Positions 34,583 to 45,315 of a DNA stretch of 64,000 nt are shown here, piece by piece. Where the stretch lies: contig CM077645.1 of the NCBI GenBank assembly GCA_039707465.1, positions 161,414,503 through 161,478,502 on the forward strand, written 5' to 3'. The notes beneath the pieces are model-generated. The model worked only from the letters and a program-made list of their open reading frames with translations, was not told the origin of the DNA and did not search any database. Position 1 is the first letter of the stretch, and the number at the start of each line of letters is the position of its first letter. The DNA is from Rhabdophis nuchalis (Eukaryota > Chordata > Lepidosauria > Squamata > Natricidae). A program made the translations under genes and the position numbers.

Positions 34583-35365
34583 CTGACACTAAATAGCATT
34601 CACACCACAACATGCTGCCTGGAATAGTTCTAACATGACCTTTTTGTATTCTTTATGACATAACATCATTTCCTATGTAGAACAAATGATAACTAAACAA
34701 ATAATCAATACTGTATGTACTTCAACTTCCTCTGGAGTGATGAGAGGGATTGGAAGCATTGCTCCCTAGTGCCAACTCCAAGCTACAATGAAGATTATAG
34801 TAAATGAACCAAAAGTTATTTTGACATGTCTCTAGGCCATTACCTCAGCAGCATAGCAAAGTCAGGAACATACCATCTTTGCTTCAAGAGACTTGCAGTG
34901 ACTCTGCCAAAGAATACATTCAAACAGCTGCTTTGGTTTAGGAAAAAAAGAAGAAGATGATAACCAATTGGACAGGGAAATAACCAAAATAATTCTAAGA
35001 TTAAAAGCAAAGTTTATTAGAGGTACTCAATTTGGGCTATGAAAGTCTTTATTGCTCACGAATGTTGGCTGGATTTTTCCCCCCAAGCAACATCTGTTTA
35101 CCCTCCAATTTACTATCATTTTTATCAGAGATGAAAGGTGACAAAGATGAAAGGATCATACTTTGAATTATAATGATGCTCGGTAATTTAAAGAGTTGGG
35201 AATAATTCTATGCATGTTTACTTGGAAAGAGTCCATTTCTTATTCAGTGGAACTGATGACTTATCTGCACTGCTCAGTTGCCCTGTTACCTAAAATGGGC
35301 CAGAAACTTGTATTGAAGGATTGGAAAAGATAAGGTGTCTATGGAGATTGTCATTCATTCATGGT
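34583..35365. other. Unassigned DNA
   Basis: Nothing recognised. Confidence 0.5.
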
Positions 35366-35426
35366 TGTCCTAAAGGTGCTTTTTCCAAAAGGTAACTGGA
35401 CTTTCTTGGTTCTTTTCTTTGAAAAC

Positions 35427-35457
35427 ATTTTGCTTCTCATCCAAGAAGCTTCTTCAG
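35427..35457 (-). ncRNA. Decayed hammerhead-like core, left arm
   Basis: On minus: CTGAAGA (35457-35451), one extra A, a 6-bp stem GCTTCT/AGAAGC closing the loop TGGATG, then AAAAT where an intact motif would read GAAAC. Two CpG-type changes explain the decay. Probably inactive. Confidence 0.4.
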
Positions 35458-35495
35458 TTTCAGTTGATTGGTGGGGACTGGTCAGTCAGTTAGAA

Positions 35496-35526
35496 TTGAA
35501 GAAGCTTCTTGGATGAGAAGCAAAAT
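35496..35526 (+). ncRNA. Decayed hammerhead-like core, right arm
   Basis: TTGAAGA (35496-35502), extra A, stem GCTTCT/AGAAGC with loop TGGATG, then AAAAT. Mirror copy of 35427-35457, with C3 also lost. Probably inactive. Confidence 0.4.
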
Positions 35527-35585
35527 GTTTTCAAAGGAAAGAAACCAATGTCCAGTTGTGTTTTGGAAAAAGCATCCCTGGGATG

Positions 35586-35944
35586 AGCAAATGAGATCTT
35601 TCTGTATTTAGCCTCCTCCCATTACACGTACAATCTTCGGATGTATTCTGTTGTGGTCTTGAAATATTCTTCTTCTTTTTATGTCACCTCAAATGTTTTT
35701 AAGCTGTTTTGGCTGATGTACTATATTTCATTACTGACTACTTCATAAAGGCATGAATATCTCTTAAACTGTTTTCAATAACTACCATGATTTCTAACAT
35801 CTACAGCTATCTTTACTAGTATTGGTATAATAAACTAATGGTTATAATAGTTGCCTTGTTAACAATCAGCCTTTGCACCATCCCAGCATCTTTAGATAAG
35901 GATAAGGATAAGGTTGGGGATGGGGATGGGGATGGGGAGGGAGG
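35586..35944. other. Unassigned DNA with G-rich simple repeats
   Basis: AAGGATAAGGATAAGG and GGGGATGGGGATGGGGAT arrays lie at about 35893-35950; nothing else is seen. Confidence 0.5.
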
Positions 35945-36300
35945 GAGGGAGAATTATTAGACTGACTAATAATGTGGGAATAGCATGTCAGGGTAATGAT
36001 TTAAGAGCTGACCAGCTGCTATGATGATGCAATGATGCATTGATGTAATGATGGGAATATGTCAGCAAGGTTTTTGGCCATTATCCCTTTACCTGTATAA
36101 TAAGAAGATGCCCTGTTTGGGCATTTCTCCCTCCCTCCCTCGCTCCCTATTCTCTCCCCCTCCCCATGTGTTCTTCCCTGCTGTTCCCTACATTCCAGGG
36201 AGATCTTCCCACAGGTAAGTAAATGATAGGCAACTGAACCACCAAAATATCTCCTTTCTGATAAAACTTTCTTAAACTAACTTATACTCAAACTAAGCAG
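35945..36300 (+). repeat. LTR-like repeat, uninterrupted copy
   Basis: This is the intact counterpart of 12055-12282 plus 14084-14225. It preserves the junction CCTGTATAATAAGAAGATGC (about 36094-36113), which is the empty target of the L1-like insertion at 12301. TATAATAAG could be a TATA box, with R starting near 36110, and CAGGTAAGT near 36212 resembles a splice donor. LTR identity is inferred, as no internal region is present. Confidence 0.5.
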
Positions 36301-37732
36301 AGGACAGAAAAGCTTACGGGTACACCAGGGATAAAACTATAAGCAGAGCTCTGCCAGATCAGAACCCCGACCAATCTATTCCAGCATTCTATTCCCATAG
36401 TGGCTAACCAACTGCACAAGGAAGATGGCTGTTCACAAGCAGATGGCCTTAAGATGCAGCCACATTGTTGTCAAAGCTAATGGCCATTGAGGGGTTATGC
36501 TTTTGTAATTAAGTTAGATGTTAGTTAGATGTTAGTTAGATGTGACTCTTATTATGGTTAATGGTAGTAAAACTTCCTGATTAAAGTCTTCTTTAAGATA
36601 TAATGTTCCACAAAACTGATCAGAGATTACTAAGATCCTGAATGAAAAATTAAAAATGGCTATGTCCCAATTACGTAAAAGATGTTATATAATTGTGAAA
36701 ATAATATATCCTGAGGGCAGGATGGATCATCACTGTATTAATTAGAGCAAATCTCTCTAGATTAGAAGGTAGGGTGAATATGTATTTTATGAAGACTTAT
36801 TTGTTTGCAAAATAACACAAGAATATATTTTACTATTCAGAAAATGAAAATTCATGCCTCTGTAATGATGAAAAGATGGGTATAGGTAGTATACCAAATA
36901 TACCCACAACAGATACCTTGAAGAGTTTTTCAAATACTGTACTACTATGTTAAATTGCTCCTATCATTTTTTTTAAACATTTATAATCATCCTAATTAGG
37001 CTGGAAAGCTGGCGATGAATATAAATTGTTAATTGCATTTAAGGTATTTCTATGGTTAGGACTCTTTTAAATAGTGCTTTTAAGTTTCTTGTTGCAATGT
37101 ATCTGTTTTCTTCAATTATGTTTTCTAGAACTTAACTGGATCTGGTAGGATTTTCAAAAATGGTAGGATGACAATTCCCTCCATCATTTCAAAATTATAT
37201 TTTACTAGCAAGTGGAGCTCTTTTGAGTTCCCTTTAATAGCCAGTGGCCAGTCATTGAGTTTGGTTTATTTGGGGGGGGGGGGGGTGAAGTTAAATGTTG
37301 CAATAACTTTGATCTTACTGTCTGAATTTGACCAACAGTAGTGGTCATCAAAATATTCCTAGAATAGTGATCAGCAAAATAGTAAGGACTAGCCTCGAGT
37401 GTCTGCATTGGTTTTATTATTGTTTTATATTGTTTTAAGCACTGTTACAACTGCCTTTAGATCCATTTTACAACTTAAATATTTTCCAAGTTCACTCATG
37501 TTTAATAAATGTACCTTACATTGCATTGTTGGCTAACTGATCTGAGTAGTGTGTGTAAGAATGTAAGGATTTGTAAGGATAAAAAGGTGGAATATAAATC
37601 AAATGTGTGTATAAGAATAAATAAATGATAGCAGAGCAAACTCTTGCTAAGCTTGCATCTTCTGTGAAAATCCATCTTCTGGCAGTTTTCAGAGCAAATC
37701 TCCACATTTAATTCCTTCCCTTGCTCTTATTT
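36301..37732. other. Unassigned DNA
   Basis: It holds a TTAGTTAGATG tandem (about 36512-36543), a G14 tract (37272-37285) and a possible LINE tail near 37570-37625 (AAAAAGGTGGAATATAAAT). No gene is seen. Confidence 0.45.
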
Positions 37733-38120
37733 GCAGATAAGGAGATTACTTCAGGTCAGAGTCAATGGGAGGTGAAATGCTGGTGGTGGTGGGATTGTGT
37801 GGGTTGATTGAGGATTGGTGCTGTCCTACAACCAGCTTACAAACCCTTCGGAATCCAAACCACACAGCCAACCAGAGACAATACCAACCCTCAACCACCC
37901 ACCCCCACTCCCACCAGCAGTTCACCTCCCAATGACCCTGACCTGATGTAATCTCCTTATCACAAGACCCATCACAAGACCCTCACTTGACACACCCACA
38001 CCTGAACTCCTTATAAACAGAAGAATACTGACCTAAACCTCTCTGTAGTTGTTACCTAGCCTGGTAACGAAACATTCAGAAACCAACCCACAAGCTCAGA
38101 GAACGAACCTTTACCCTCAT
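37733..38120 (+). mobile_element. Penelope-like element fragment
   Basis: An inverted repeat (37738-37810 against 37890-37967: GGTCAGAGTCAATGGGAGGT facing ACCTCCCAATGACCCTGACC) is followed by TTATAAACAGAAGAATACTG, a hammerhead-like core (38043-38073) and ACCAACCCACAAGCTCAGAG, text that follows such cores in Penelope-like copies. No GIY-YIG or reverse transcriptase coding is left. Confidence 0.5.
38043..38073 (+). ncRNA. Decayed hammerhead-like core
   Basis: CTGTAGT T, then GTTACC-TAGCCT-GGTAAC (a perfect 6-bp stem with 6-nt loop), then GAAAC. The GAAA side is intact, but two invariant adenines of CUGANGA are changed to T, so it is probably inactive. Confidence 0.5.
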
Positions 38121-38131
38121 ACATGTAAATA

Positions 38132-38481
38132 AAGGTAAAGGTTCCCCTTGCACATATATGCTAGTTGTTTCTGACTCTAGGAGGCGGTGCTTCCATTTCA
38201 AAGCTGAAGAGCCAGTGTTGTCTGAAGACGTCTCTGTGGTCATGTGGCTGGCATGACTAAACGCTGAAGGCACATGGAATGCTGTTACCTTCTCACCAAA
38301 AGTGATTTTTATTTTTTCCACTTGCATTTTTACATGCTTTCGAACTGCTGGGTTGGCAGAAGCTGGGACAACTAACGGGAGTTCACTCTGTTACGCGGCA
38401 CTAGGGATTCAAACAGCCAAACTGCTGACCTTTCTGATAGACAAGCTCACCATCTTAGCCACTGAGCCATGGCATCCCCTC
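38132..38481 (-). mobile_element. Sauria SINE
   Basis: Same orientation and structure as 4144-4494. Flanked by acatgtaaata/acatgttaata (38121-38131, 38482-38492; 10 of 11). It inserted at the downstream edge of the Penelope-like fragment. Confidence 0.85.
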
Positions 38482-38492
38482 ACATGTTAATA

Positions 38493-39224
38493 GCATGGCT
38501 CACTTTTCTCTCTCGTTATATTTCTATGCCACTGTCACTTGTCTTTCTATTCTGTGAAATTCAAGTGAAATTTCAAAGCATATAAATCAGTTCAAAGTAT
38601 CAAAACAGCTGAACTAAACACTGTTAAAGTGACTGGCAAGAACCTAGCTGCTGAAATGTGATGTCAAGGCCCTCTGAAAAGCTGCCAAGATCATCTTTTC
38701 TCAGGAGGAAATACTTTCCAAAATTCATACAGAAGAGGATAATCTGAGTTGACACCAGGTGAACCAGGGGCCACTGGAGGCGGAGTCCTTCAGATGATCT
38801 TCATGTGCAATGATTTCAAAAGAAAATTATTTAGGCCCAAATCTTTAAAGCTTTACCTACACTTTGTAGTTGCTAGAAGTACATTTGCATGGGAGTGATA
38901 CTAACATTAGAACAATATGGTCTTTCTTTTTTTATCTCAGAGAAAACCAATTTGAAAGTAAGAGCATGTAGGAAAAGAACCTAGCCCTGCAGAACAGACT
39001 GCTAGAGTGAACTGGGAATGATGGTTTGACTATGTGTCTGTTGTGGGGCATCAGAATCGGTTGTTCAGAGAAGAAAAAAATAATCTCCCAGTAATGATGT
39101 TTGCTGGAGGTATAAAAAACGTCAAGATGAAGGTCATGACCATGTAATCTAAACTCCGCCAGTTTTTAGATGTATGTGACAATATAATGGCATGTGATGT
39201 GAACAAGGTTATCTGAGGAACCTC
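38493..39224. other. Unassigned DNA
   Basis: Nothing firm. 39000-39180 has a texture like LINE coding remnants but no readable motif. Confidence 0.4.
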
Positions 39225-39655
39225 CTTGTCCCAATTTCATCAACCTGTGCTACCTGGGGAGCCAGGGAAAGCATGTTACGGACCACATAAAGTTAAAAAA
39301 TGTCAACTGGAGATGTTTAGGTAGAGACGTTTCTCTGTTGCTGCCCCAACTCTATGGAACAGCTTGCCCCTGATGGTGAGACAGACTCCCATTCTCCTGT
39401 CCTTCCAAAAGAAGGTTAAGACCAAGCTCTGCCAATTGGCCTGGGGGTTCAAGAGTGCCATACAATCCTGGATGTGGTTGGTGGGCTGAAGGTGTTTCCT
39501 CTGCCTTTTAACTTTACAGTTCTTCTTTTTAAACTATGGTTTAATCTGGTTATTCATTTTAACTGTTTTATATAATGTATTGTTTTATTTGTAAACTGCC
39601 CAGAGCCATGAAAAAGTGATGGGCAGTTTAGAAATTTGATTCATAAAAAGTGGGT
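39225..39655 (+). mobile_element. L2 LINE 3' end
   Basis: The frame APTLWNSLPLMVRQTPILLS (about 39342) is the L2 C-terminal block, followed by LSFQKKVKTKL. The 3' UTR ends TAAACTGCCCAGAGCC..GGGCAGTTTAGAAATTTG. It is a different L2 subfamily from the 5.2-9.3 kb copy. Confidence 0.7.
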
Positions 39656-40661
39656 GAGATTTGATTGCTGCCATCTTAACTTTTTGAGACCTCCCTGGAC
39701 ACCCCAAAATATGCTGAGGAACAAGATTTGAGTCCTACTACTCAAGCGCTGCATATTTTATATGCTGAAGTAAAAGAAAGGCTGGAGCTTCTATAGAACT
39801 ATCAAACACAGTAGGATGAAAGGGAATTATGTATGAAATGAAACAACTTCCAGATGACTTGGGCTAAATCTTTTGACATTCAAACTGAACAGGCACTTAG
39901 ATTTCCACAGATTTTCTTTTATTCCTGTGCCCTATGCATTCTCATTAACATCAGCTCCTTGCACATCTTGAATGAAAAGGCTTAAATGTGACCCATCTTT
40001 TCAGGAATTTGAATGTTATTAAATTAAACAGTTTTGTCTGATACTGACTGAATAGAAGCTGTAGATTATTGATGCTCCTAATCATATATCTATCTGTAGG
40101 CAAAAACATTCTGGCTGCATGATATAAGATCCTATTCTTGCATTCAAATCAAATTATTTCAAGATGTCTCATGGCTATGGCCAAATAAAACTTTCCTTTT
40201 AATTCTATAAGGGGAGCAATACTTCAAGATCTAATTGTGCAGGTTTTGAGAAAATACTGTTTTTGGTATCTTCGTCTTAACGGAAGGATCCCATCTGTAT
40301 AAGACAAAATGCAGCTTTCTTCTATTTGCCAGATACAAAATTAGGGAGGGAAGAGCCATGTTGATGACTACAAGACTGTTAATCCTACATATGTTACTTT
40401 CTTCTTCTTTCTACTTTCTTCTACAGCAATGCTGGTAAGTCGTCTTCTTAGGCATTATGGCCCATACTGAGAAATGCGTAAAATTGTTGTCTAACAATAG
40501 CTAAAATACAACAGATTCTAAGATTATCTTTAAGAATGATTTTTTTTGTCTGCAGAGAATAATGTGGGAGAATGAATTTTATCTGCCCCCCCCAAAAAAA
40601 CCTAAGTTGCCATGCCTACCTCAAAAAAAACTGTAAAAAGTTTGCTGCTGATAATGGTGAG
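39656..40661. other. Unassigned DNA
   Basis: Nothing recognised. Confidence 0.5.
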
Positions 40662-41071
40662 CAGTGGTGGGATTCAAATAATTTAACAACCGGTTCACCC
40701 AGGGTCAGGTTGGTTGTCGTGGGAGGCGTGTCCCATCCCTGTCCTCCAGCTCTTCATGTGGGACAAGCTTCCCATGACAGCCAACCTGACCCTGGGTGAA
40801 CTGGTTGTTAAATTACACCCTCCCCCACTATCAAAGTGGATGTGGGGTGCTGTGCTGCAATGGAGAAATGGACAATGGATCACAAGGGGAGAAGGAGGAG
40901 CAGAGAGAAGAAAAAGGGAAAGAAGCCTTCTCCTTTCCTTGTGCTGGCCGCTCTGTTGCCCATTTCTCCATTGCAGTGAAGCACCCAGGATCCATTTTAA
41001 TGGTGGGGTGGGGTTGATGGGTGGTAATTTAGCAACCTGAACCTGTGTGAACTGGCTGAATCTCACCACTG
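40662..41071 (+). mobile_element. hAT-like element of the GGTGGGATTC family, with internal hairpin
   Basis: Starts CAGTGGTGGGATTCAAATA and ends GAATCTCACCACTG. Inside, 40686-40808 forms a hairpin (GGTTCACCCAGGGTCAGGTT facing AACCTGACCCTGGGTGAACT), and a second inverted pair involves CAATGGAGAAATGG. The overlapping frames on both strands reflect this symmetry. TSD uncertain. Confidence 0.7.
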
Positions 41072-42454
41072 GTGATGATGCTTTTTCTTCTCCTATTTCA
41101 GAAGGCATCTTCCGGTTTTCTTGACTTAAGAACCCCAGTGCAGAAACTTATTTCCTCTCCTTATGCTTTCTGCAATAACTATACATCCAAACTGGATTTT
41201 GAGGGTCAGTGATTACCTTGATCACTTCCATAAGTTTGCTATAAATGAAGTAGGCAAAGGAAGGAATATACACCTTGCTTAAGCAACTTTGTGGGGGGGA
41301 AGGCAAGATATAAATATAAGAGCTCTCACAATGGCAACCCCCCCCCCCCCGGTAAAGGTTTTTCAAGGTAACTAAGCACTTTTTTTAATCTTGGCAATTG
41401 CCCTTTTTCATAGAATCATAATAATAGCAAGTATGGTAGTTTTTATTTTTAGCCTCTAAAACACATTTTTAAAAAAAATGTTTGAAGAGCGATGACAGAA
41501 ATTCATCAACATTTGTACTACAAAATTTAAAAATTGACAATGTTATCCTGACTTGGGAAAATATTCCTTCTGAATTTTTACCTTATTCAAAGTGCTCAGG
41601 TTATTAATTTTATGCAGGAGTAGCTGCTGAATATACAGGAGAGATGATTCCTAAAAAATGCATGGACTAGCTTCCTTTTTTTATCAACTTATCTCCAGCC
41701 ACACAATCCAGTCTGAGTGATGTTGCTTTATATTGTTTAGTCATACTCTTTGATACTTCCTCACTACTATTTCCTTGGATGTTCTGTTGTACTGTTTAAG
41801 AAAAGCAGCAACAGCACTTGCGATCTCCATATGTTCTGGGTTGATGTGCATTTTCAAAACACTCCTCACCAATGTTATTTTGTAGCTCACTTTTTGTTGC
41901 TGTCTGCACTGAATGGATGAATGAATGAATGACAGTTTGGAGATTAAAGCTGTAGTAACTGCCACCTATTTTTGAATTGTTGCTATTGTTTGATTATAGC
42001 AATACCATGGAAAAGGAAGAGAAGCAACCTACAAGGACAATGTGATGAAGGGTACCGTTAAAACTATTTCATATTGGGTATGGAAGTCCAGTGAAGCTAT
42101 CTTGCCCAAGGTCACCTTAAAACATTTTTTTGAATGAATTATTCATAACTAATTCATCTGGTCCACTCTTCTGTTTCTAATAGTGTCTAACCAAGTTATC
42201 TGTAAAATGGATACTGATACTGATGACTTTCTCCAACATTCTGCATTCGCTTTTATTTTGTGGGAATGATGAGCTGGATCTAACTTTGTAAGTACTTAGA
42301 ACAGAGCTATTATCACCTCATTAATTTCAATTTCTCAATGTATATGGTTAAAGTTTGAGGATGGGTGAACTAAGCTTATCATAAGCAATATCTACCTGAT
42401 TGTATAATTAGAGTTCTCCTTAAATAAGTGATATAAGTCATTTTTAAGTGGACC
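41072..42454. other. Unassigned DNA
   Basis: It includes a C13 tract (41338-41350). Otherwise nothing recognised. Confidence 0.5.
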
Positions 42455-42466
42455 AATGAATCATTG

Positions 42467-42671
42467 ATTCATTGGAGAAGAACCTAATGCTGGGAAAGAT
42501 TGACAACAAAAGAAGAATGGGACGACACAGAATGAGGTGGGTGGATGGAGTCACTGAAGCAGTAGGCGTGAGCTTACATGGACTCCAGAAGATGGTAGAG
42601 GACAGGAAGGCCTGGAGGAATGTTGTCCATGGGGTTACGATGGGTCAGACATGACACAACTAACAACAATA
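42467..42671 (+). mobile_element. BovB (RTE) LINE 3' end
   Basis: A continuous frame (MLGKIDNKRRMGRHRMRWVD, then GVTEAV, then DRKAWRNVVHGV) is the C-terminal signature of BovB ORF2. The 3' tail is ACAACTAACAACAAT-like. A perfect 12-bp duplication aatgaatcattg (42455-42466, 42672-42683) shows a 205-bp, 5'-truncated insertion. BovB supplies the tail recognised for Sauria SINEs. Confidence 0.9.
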
Positions 42672-42683
42672 AATGAATCATTG

Positions 42684-43064
42684 TGATAAATTACATCAAA
42701 GAGTCCTGGGTCTAGATTTCTATAAAATTATATAGCTCTCTGGCTCCTTTGGACTGAACATCTCCCTTCTTCCTCTTCTTTTTTTATCACATAAAATCTA
42801 CCTTTCATGCATATATTCCAAGATCCTTCAGGAATAGAAATCACCAGTGCTTGGTATTTGCTGCTTGAGCTTTACATTTCATTCTTGCAGTTCATTGCTG
42901 AGTGCAGTGTGTTCTTTAAACATCAGCAATTTAAGATATTGTGCTTTCTGTATTCATGAGAAAGTTATGCTGAACTAAAAATCACAACCTCAGAGCTGAC
43001 TTGCATGATTAATTATGTTCCTGTTTTGTACAGTAATGAACACTTAAAATTAACCCAGAGTCTC
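42684..43064. other. Unassigned DNA
   Basis: Nothing recognised. Confidence 0.5.
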
Positions 43065-43500
43065 CTGATTATTTATTTTCTTTGTGTGCTACCAGATCTC
43101 AAAGACATCAGGAGGTTTACAAGCATAAAAACATAAAACAGTGCAGAGATCATTTCAGCAACCAAATGGTATCTCCAATTCAAAGCAACTCTAATCTTCC
43201 AATGCTTTGTGCTATAACTGAAACTTGACACCCATTCGGAAATGATGCCAAGGTTGTTACTGATCTAAACTCTGAGATAACCTTTTAGATAGGGTGGAGG
43301 CCACAACTGAGAAACACCCTCCTACATCTCCACTGATCTTGCATCTCAGGAAATAGAAAATTAGCCATGGCTTTTACTGTATCACAGTATGGAGTCATCC
43401 AACTTTATAGCAAATCATCCAAAGATCACATAATAAGAGCAGTGCTGTTATTCTCACATCAGATATAACCACGAAGCTGTCAGTGGGGGAGATTAGGTTG
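43065..43500 (-). mobile_element. Possible old LINE 3' part
   Basis: TATTTATTTTCTTTGTGTGC and CAGGAGGTTTACAAGCATAA resemble the inverted 3' end of an L2/CR1-type LINE. The rest is too decayed to read. Confidence 0.35.
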
Positions 43501-44135
43501 AAAAAAATGTGTCAAGGGAATATACGTAAAACTGTTGCTTGGTAAATAATAGGTAGTTTTTATTCATTCAAACAATTACTTGCATGACAATACCTTGATG
43601 TTAAATAACAAAGAAAAGGACAGGAAAGATTTGATCATGAAATAACAGTTAAGATGCACCAATCCCTTGCATCTGCACACAACTGCTTGATCAAATAATA
43701 AGTCAGCATCTATCAGAATAATGCAAAAGGGTATCCAGTTGTTTGACTTTGAAATGGGAGGAGAAGATAGTGCAACCCATCTAGAAATTTCCCTATTGGA
43801 TTTTTTCCCCAAAAAGAAGAAGAAATTTCATTAAGTATGTACAGCAAACTTTCAGGAGGAGGATCTTAGATGTAACAATATAGAAAGACATTTGGGGCAA
43901 GCAGACGGTTAAAAGACTAACAACTCCCAGATGGAAGGATGGAGAGTTTACATATATTTTAATAATTATGTTGCCTGACTTTATTTATGTAGCATTTTAG
44001 AAATGATGTATTGAGAGATTATGCACAATTATCTGAATTTTTTAGAAAGAAAAAAGTGTGAGTGGACAAAAACCTCCACACACTTTTTTTTAAAGGCTGA
44101 ATTTCAATAGCACCTGGGCTTAGTGGAGTAAGACT
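43501..44135. other. Unassigned DNA
   Basis: Nothing recognised. Confidence 0.5.
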
Positions 44136-44143
44136 ATGTAGTG

Positions 44144-44259
44144 CAGGGGTGTCAAATTGTGATGACAACTGCTGTGATGTATCACAACTTTCCCCCCTTA
44201 AACCAGGGGTAGACGCGGCCAGTGCATGACACATCTGGACCATGAGTTTGACACCCCTG
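44144..44259. mobile_element. Short hAT element with 8-bp TSD
   Basis: Termini CAGGGGTGTCAAATT and GAGTTTGACACCCCTG; perfect TSD atgtagtg (44136-44143, 44260-44267). Length 116 bp. Confidence 0.9.
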
Positions 44260-44340
44260 ATGTAGTGCATGATGGTCAATCTTTTAATTTAGAAGTCACA
44301 ATTGACACAGAGTTTAATCAGACCTCCACTCCTATTAGAA

Positions 44341-44446
44341 CAGGGGTCCTCAACTTTTGCAACTTTAAGTCTGAAGGACTTCAGCTCCCAGAAGTCTGAG
44401 AGCTGAAGTCCTTCAGACTTAAAGTTGCAAAGGTTGGGGACCCCTG
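44341..44446. mobile_element. Palindromic hAT element with 8-bp TSD
   Basis: Termini CAGGGGTCCTCAACTTTTGC and GCAAAGGTTGGGGACCCCTG, hairpin arms with CTGAAGGACTTCAGCTC; perfect TSD tattagaa (44333-44340, 44447-44454). Confidence 0.9.
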
Positions 44447-44454
44447 TATTAGAA

Positions 44455-44804
44455 TATTCACCTCTGCATCCTTCCCTTTGCTTTAGCAGACACAAACAGA
44501 ATCAAATTGGTATTAAATGGCTTTGATTACATCAAAATATGAGGTACTAGTAGGAATCTGTCCTTTATTGGTATTAAAATTTTAAAAAAAGGTCTTGTTG
44601 GTGCATTTTCAGTAAAGATGTTTCGAAATGAAGTTCTGCCAAGGATTTTATTCCTGATAACCAAATGAATCTAAAGGTCATTGCAAGAATTAGTAAAGAA
44701 CCCCCCCCCCCCTGTGTTCTTACTGCAGGAGAAACTAGAAATAATGATAATTTCCTGTGGTTTGGAATGGCATCAGTGTATACACAAATAAGATCAGCAG
44801 ATGG
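44455..44804. other. Unassigned DNA with a C12 tract
   Basis: C12 at 44701-44712; otherwise nothing recognised. Confidence 0.5.
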
Positions 44805-45045
44805 CAATAGGTGGCTGAATTTCTGTGAGCTTCGAAGCTAAGCAGGGTTTGGTCTTGTTAGTCCTTGGGCAGGATTCTACCAAGGAATGTCAGCTTAAAG
44901 ACTTGAATATTGGAAATTTAAAGAAAAATGGCAAAAGGTGGTAGGGGAGAAACCACTTCCAATCCCCTCCACCAAAATGACATTGCCATGTTTATGAAAT
45001 CATCAGGAGTTAAATCTATCACGAAGGAGACTTCACCTTACATTT
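44805..45045 (+). mobile_element. 5S rRNA-derived SINE
   Basis: Positions 44825-44869 (AAGCTAAGCAGGGTTTGG, then TGTTAGTCCTTGGG) match the internal promoter region of 5S rRNA (AAGCTAAGCAGGG and TGGTTAGTACTTGGATGGG). The remainder (GAAACCACTTCC, GACATTGCCATG, AGGAGTTAAATC, ACTTCACCTTA) follows the order of a SINE tail of the BovB-like type. It is decayed. A plain 5S pseudogene is less likely because the tail continues past the 5S homology. Confidence 0.7.
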
Positions 45046-45209
45046 TTGTATATATCTTTGGAAATGCTGAGTTTAATGAACATCTTGAATAACCCTAACC
45101 CCAAGCCTCTCCTTTAATTTTTCCAAAATTGTCACATCTTTCCAAACCTTAATCAGTCATCATTGTGCCATCAGAAAATCTTTAATAAGGTATTACAATG
45201 AGTTCAGAA

Positions 45210-45315
45210 TAGTGTTTTTCAAACTTGGCAACGTTAAGATGTGTATACTTCAACTCCCAGGATTCCCCAGCTGGCAGTCCACACACCATATAGTTGCTAA
45301 GTTTGAAAAATGCTG
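45210..45315. mobile_element. Decayed palindromic hAT element
   Basis: Termini TAGTGTTTTTCAAAC and GTTTGAAAAATGCTG with CTTCAACTCCCAGGATTCCC inside, as in 18978 and 33872. No TSD is left. Confidence 0.65.

Larger units (their letters stand above)
35366..35585. mobile_element. Penelope-like fragment arranged as an inverted repeat
   Basis: Two arms of about 85 bp (35372-35457 and 35496-35580) are inverted around a spacer containing GTGGGGACTGGTCAGTCAG. Each arm carries AAGAAGCTTCTTGGATGAGA plus a decayed GCAAAAT, a text I associate with Penelope-like elements, where hammerhead ribozyme motifs are established. The hairpin could equally mark a MITE. Confidence 0.5.

Noticed and set aside
44825..44869. 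Functional 5S rRNA gene
   Set aside because: Only part of the 5S sequence is present, it has many substitutions and continues into a SINE-like tail.
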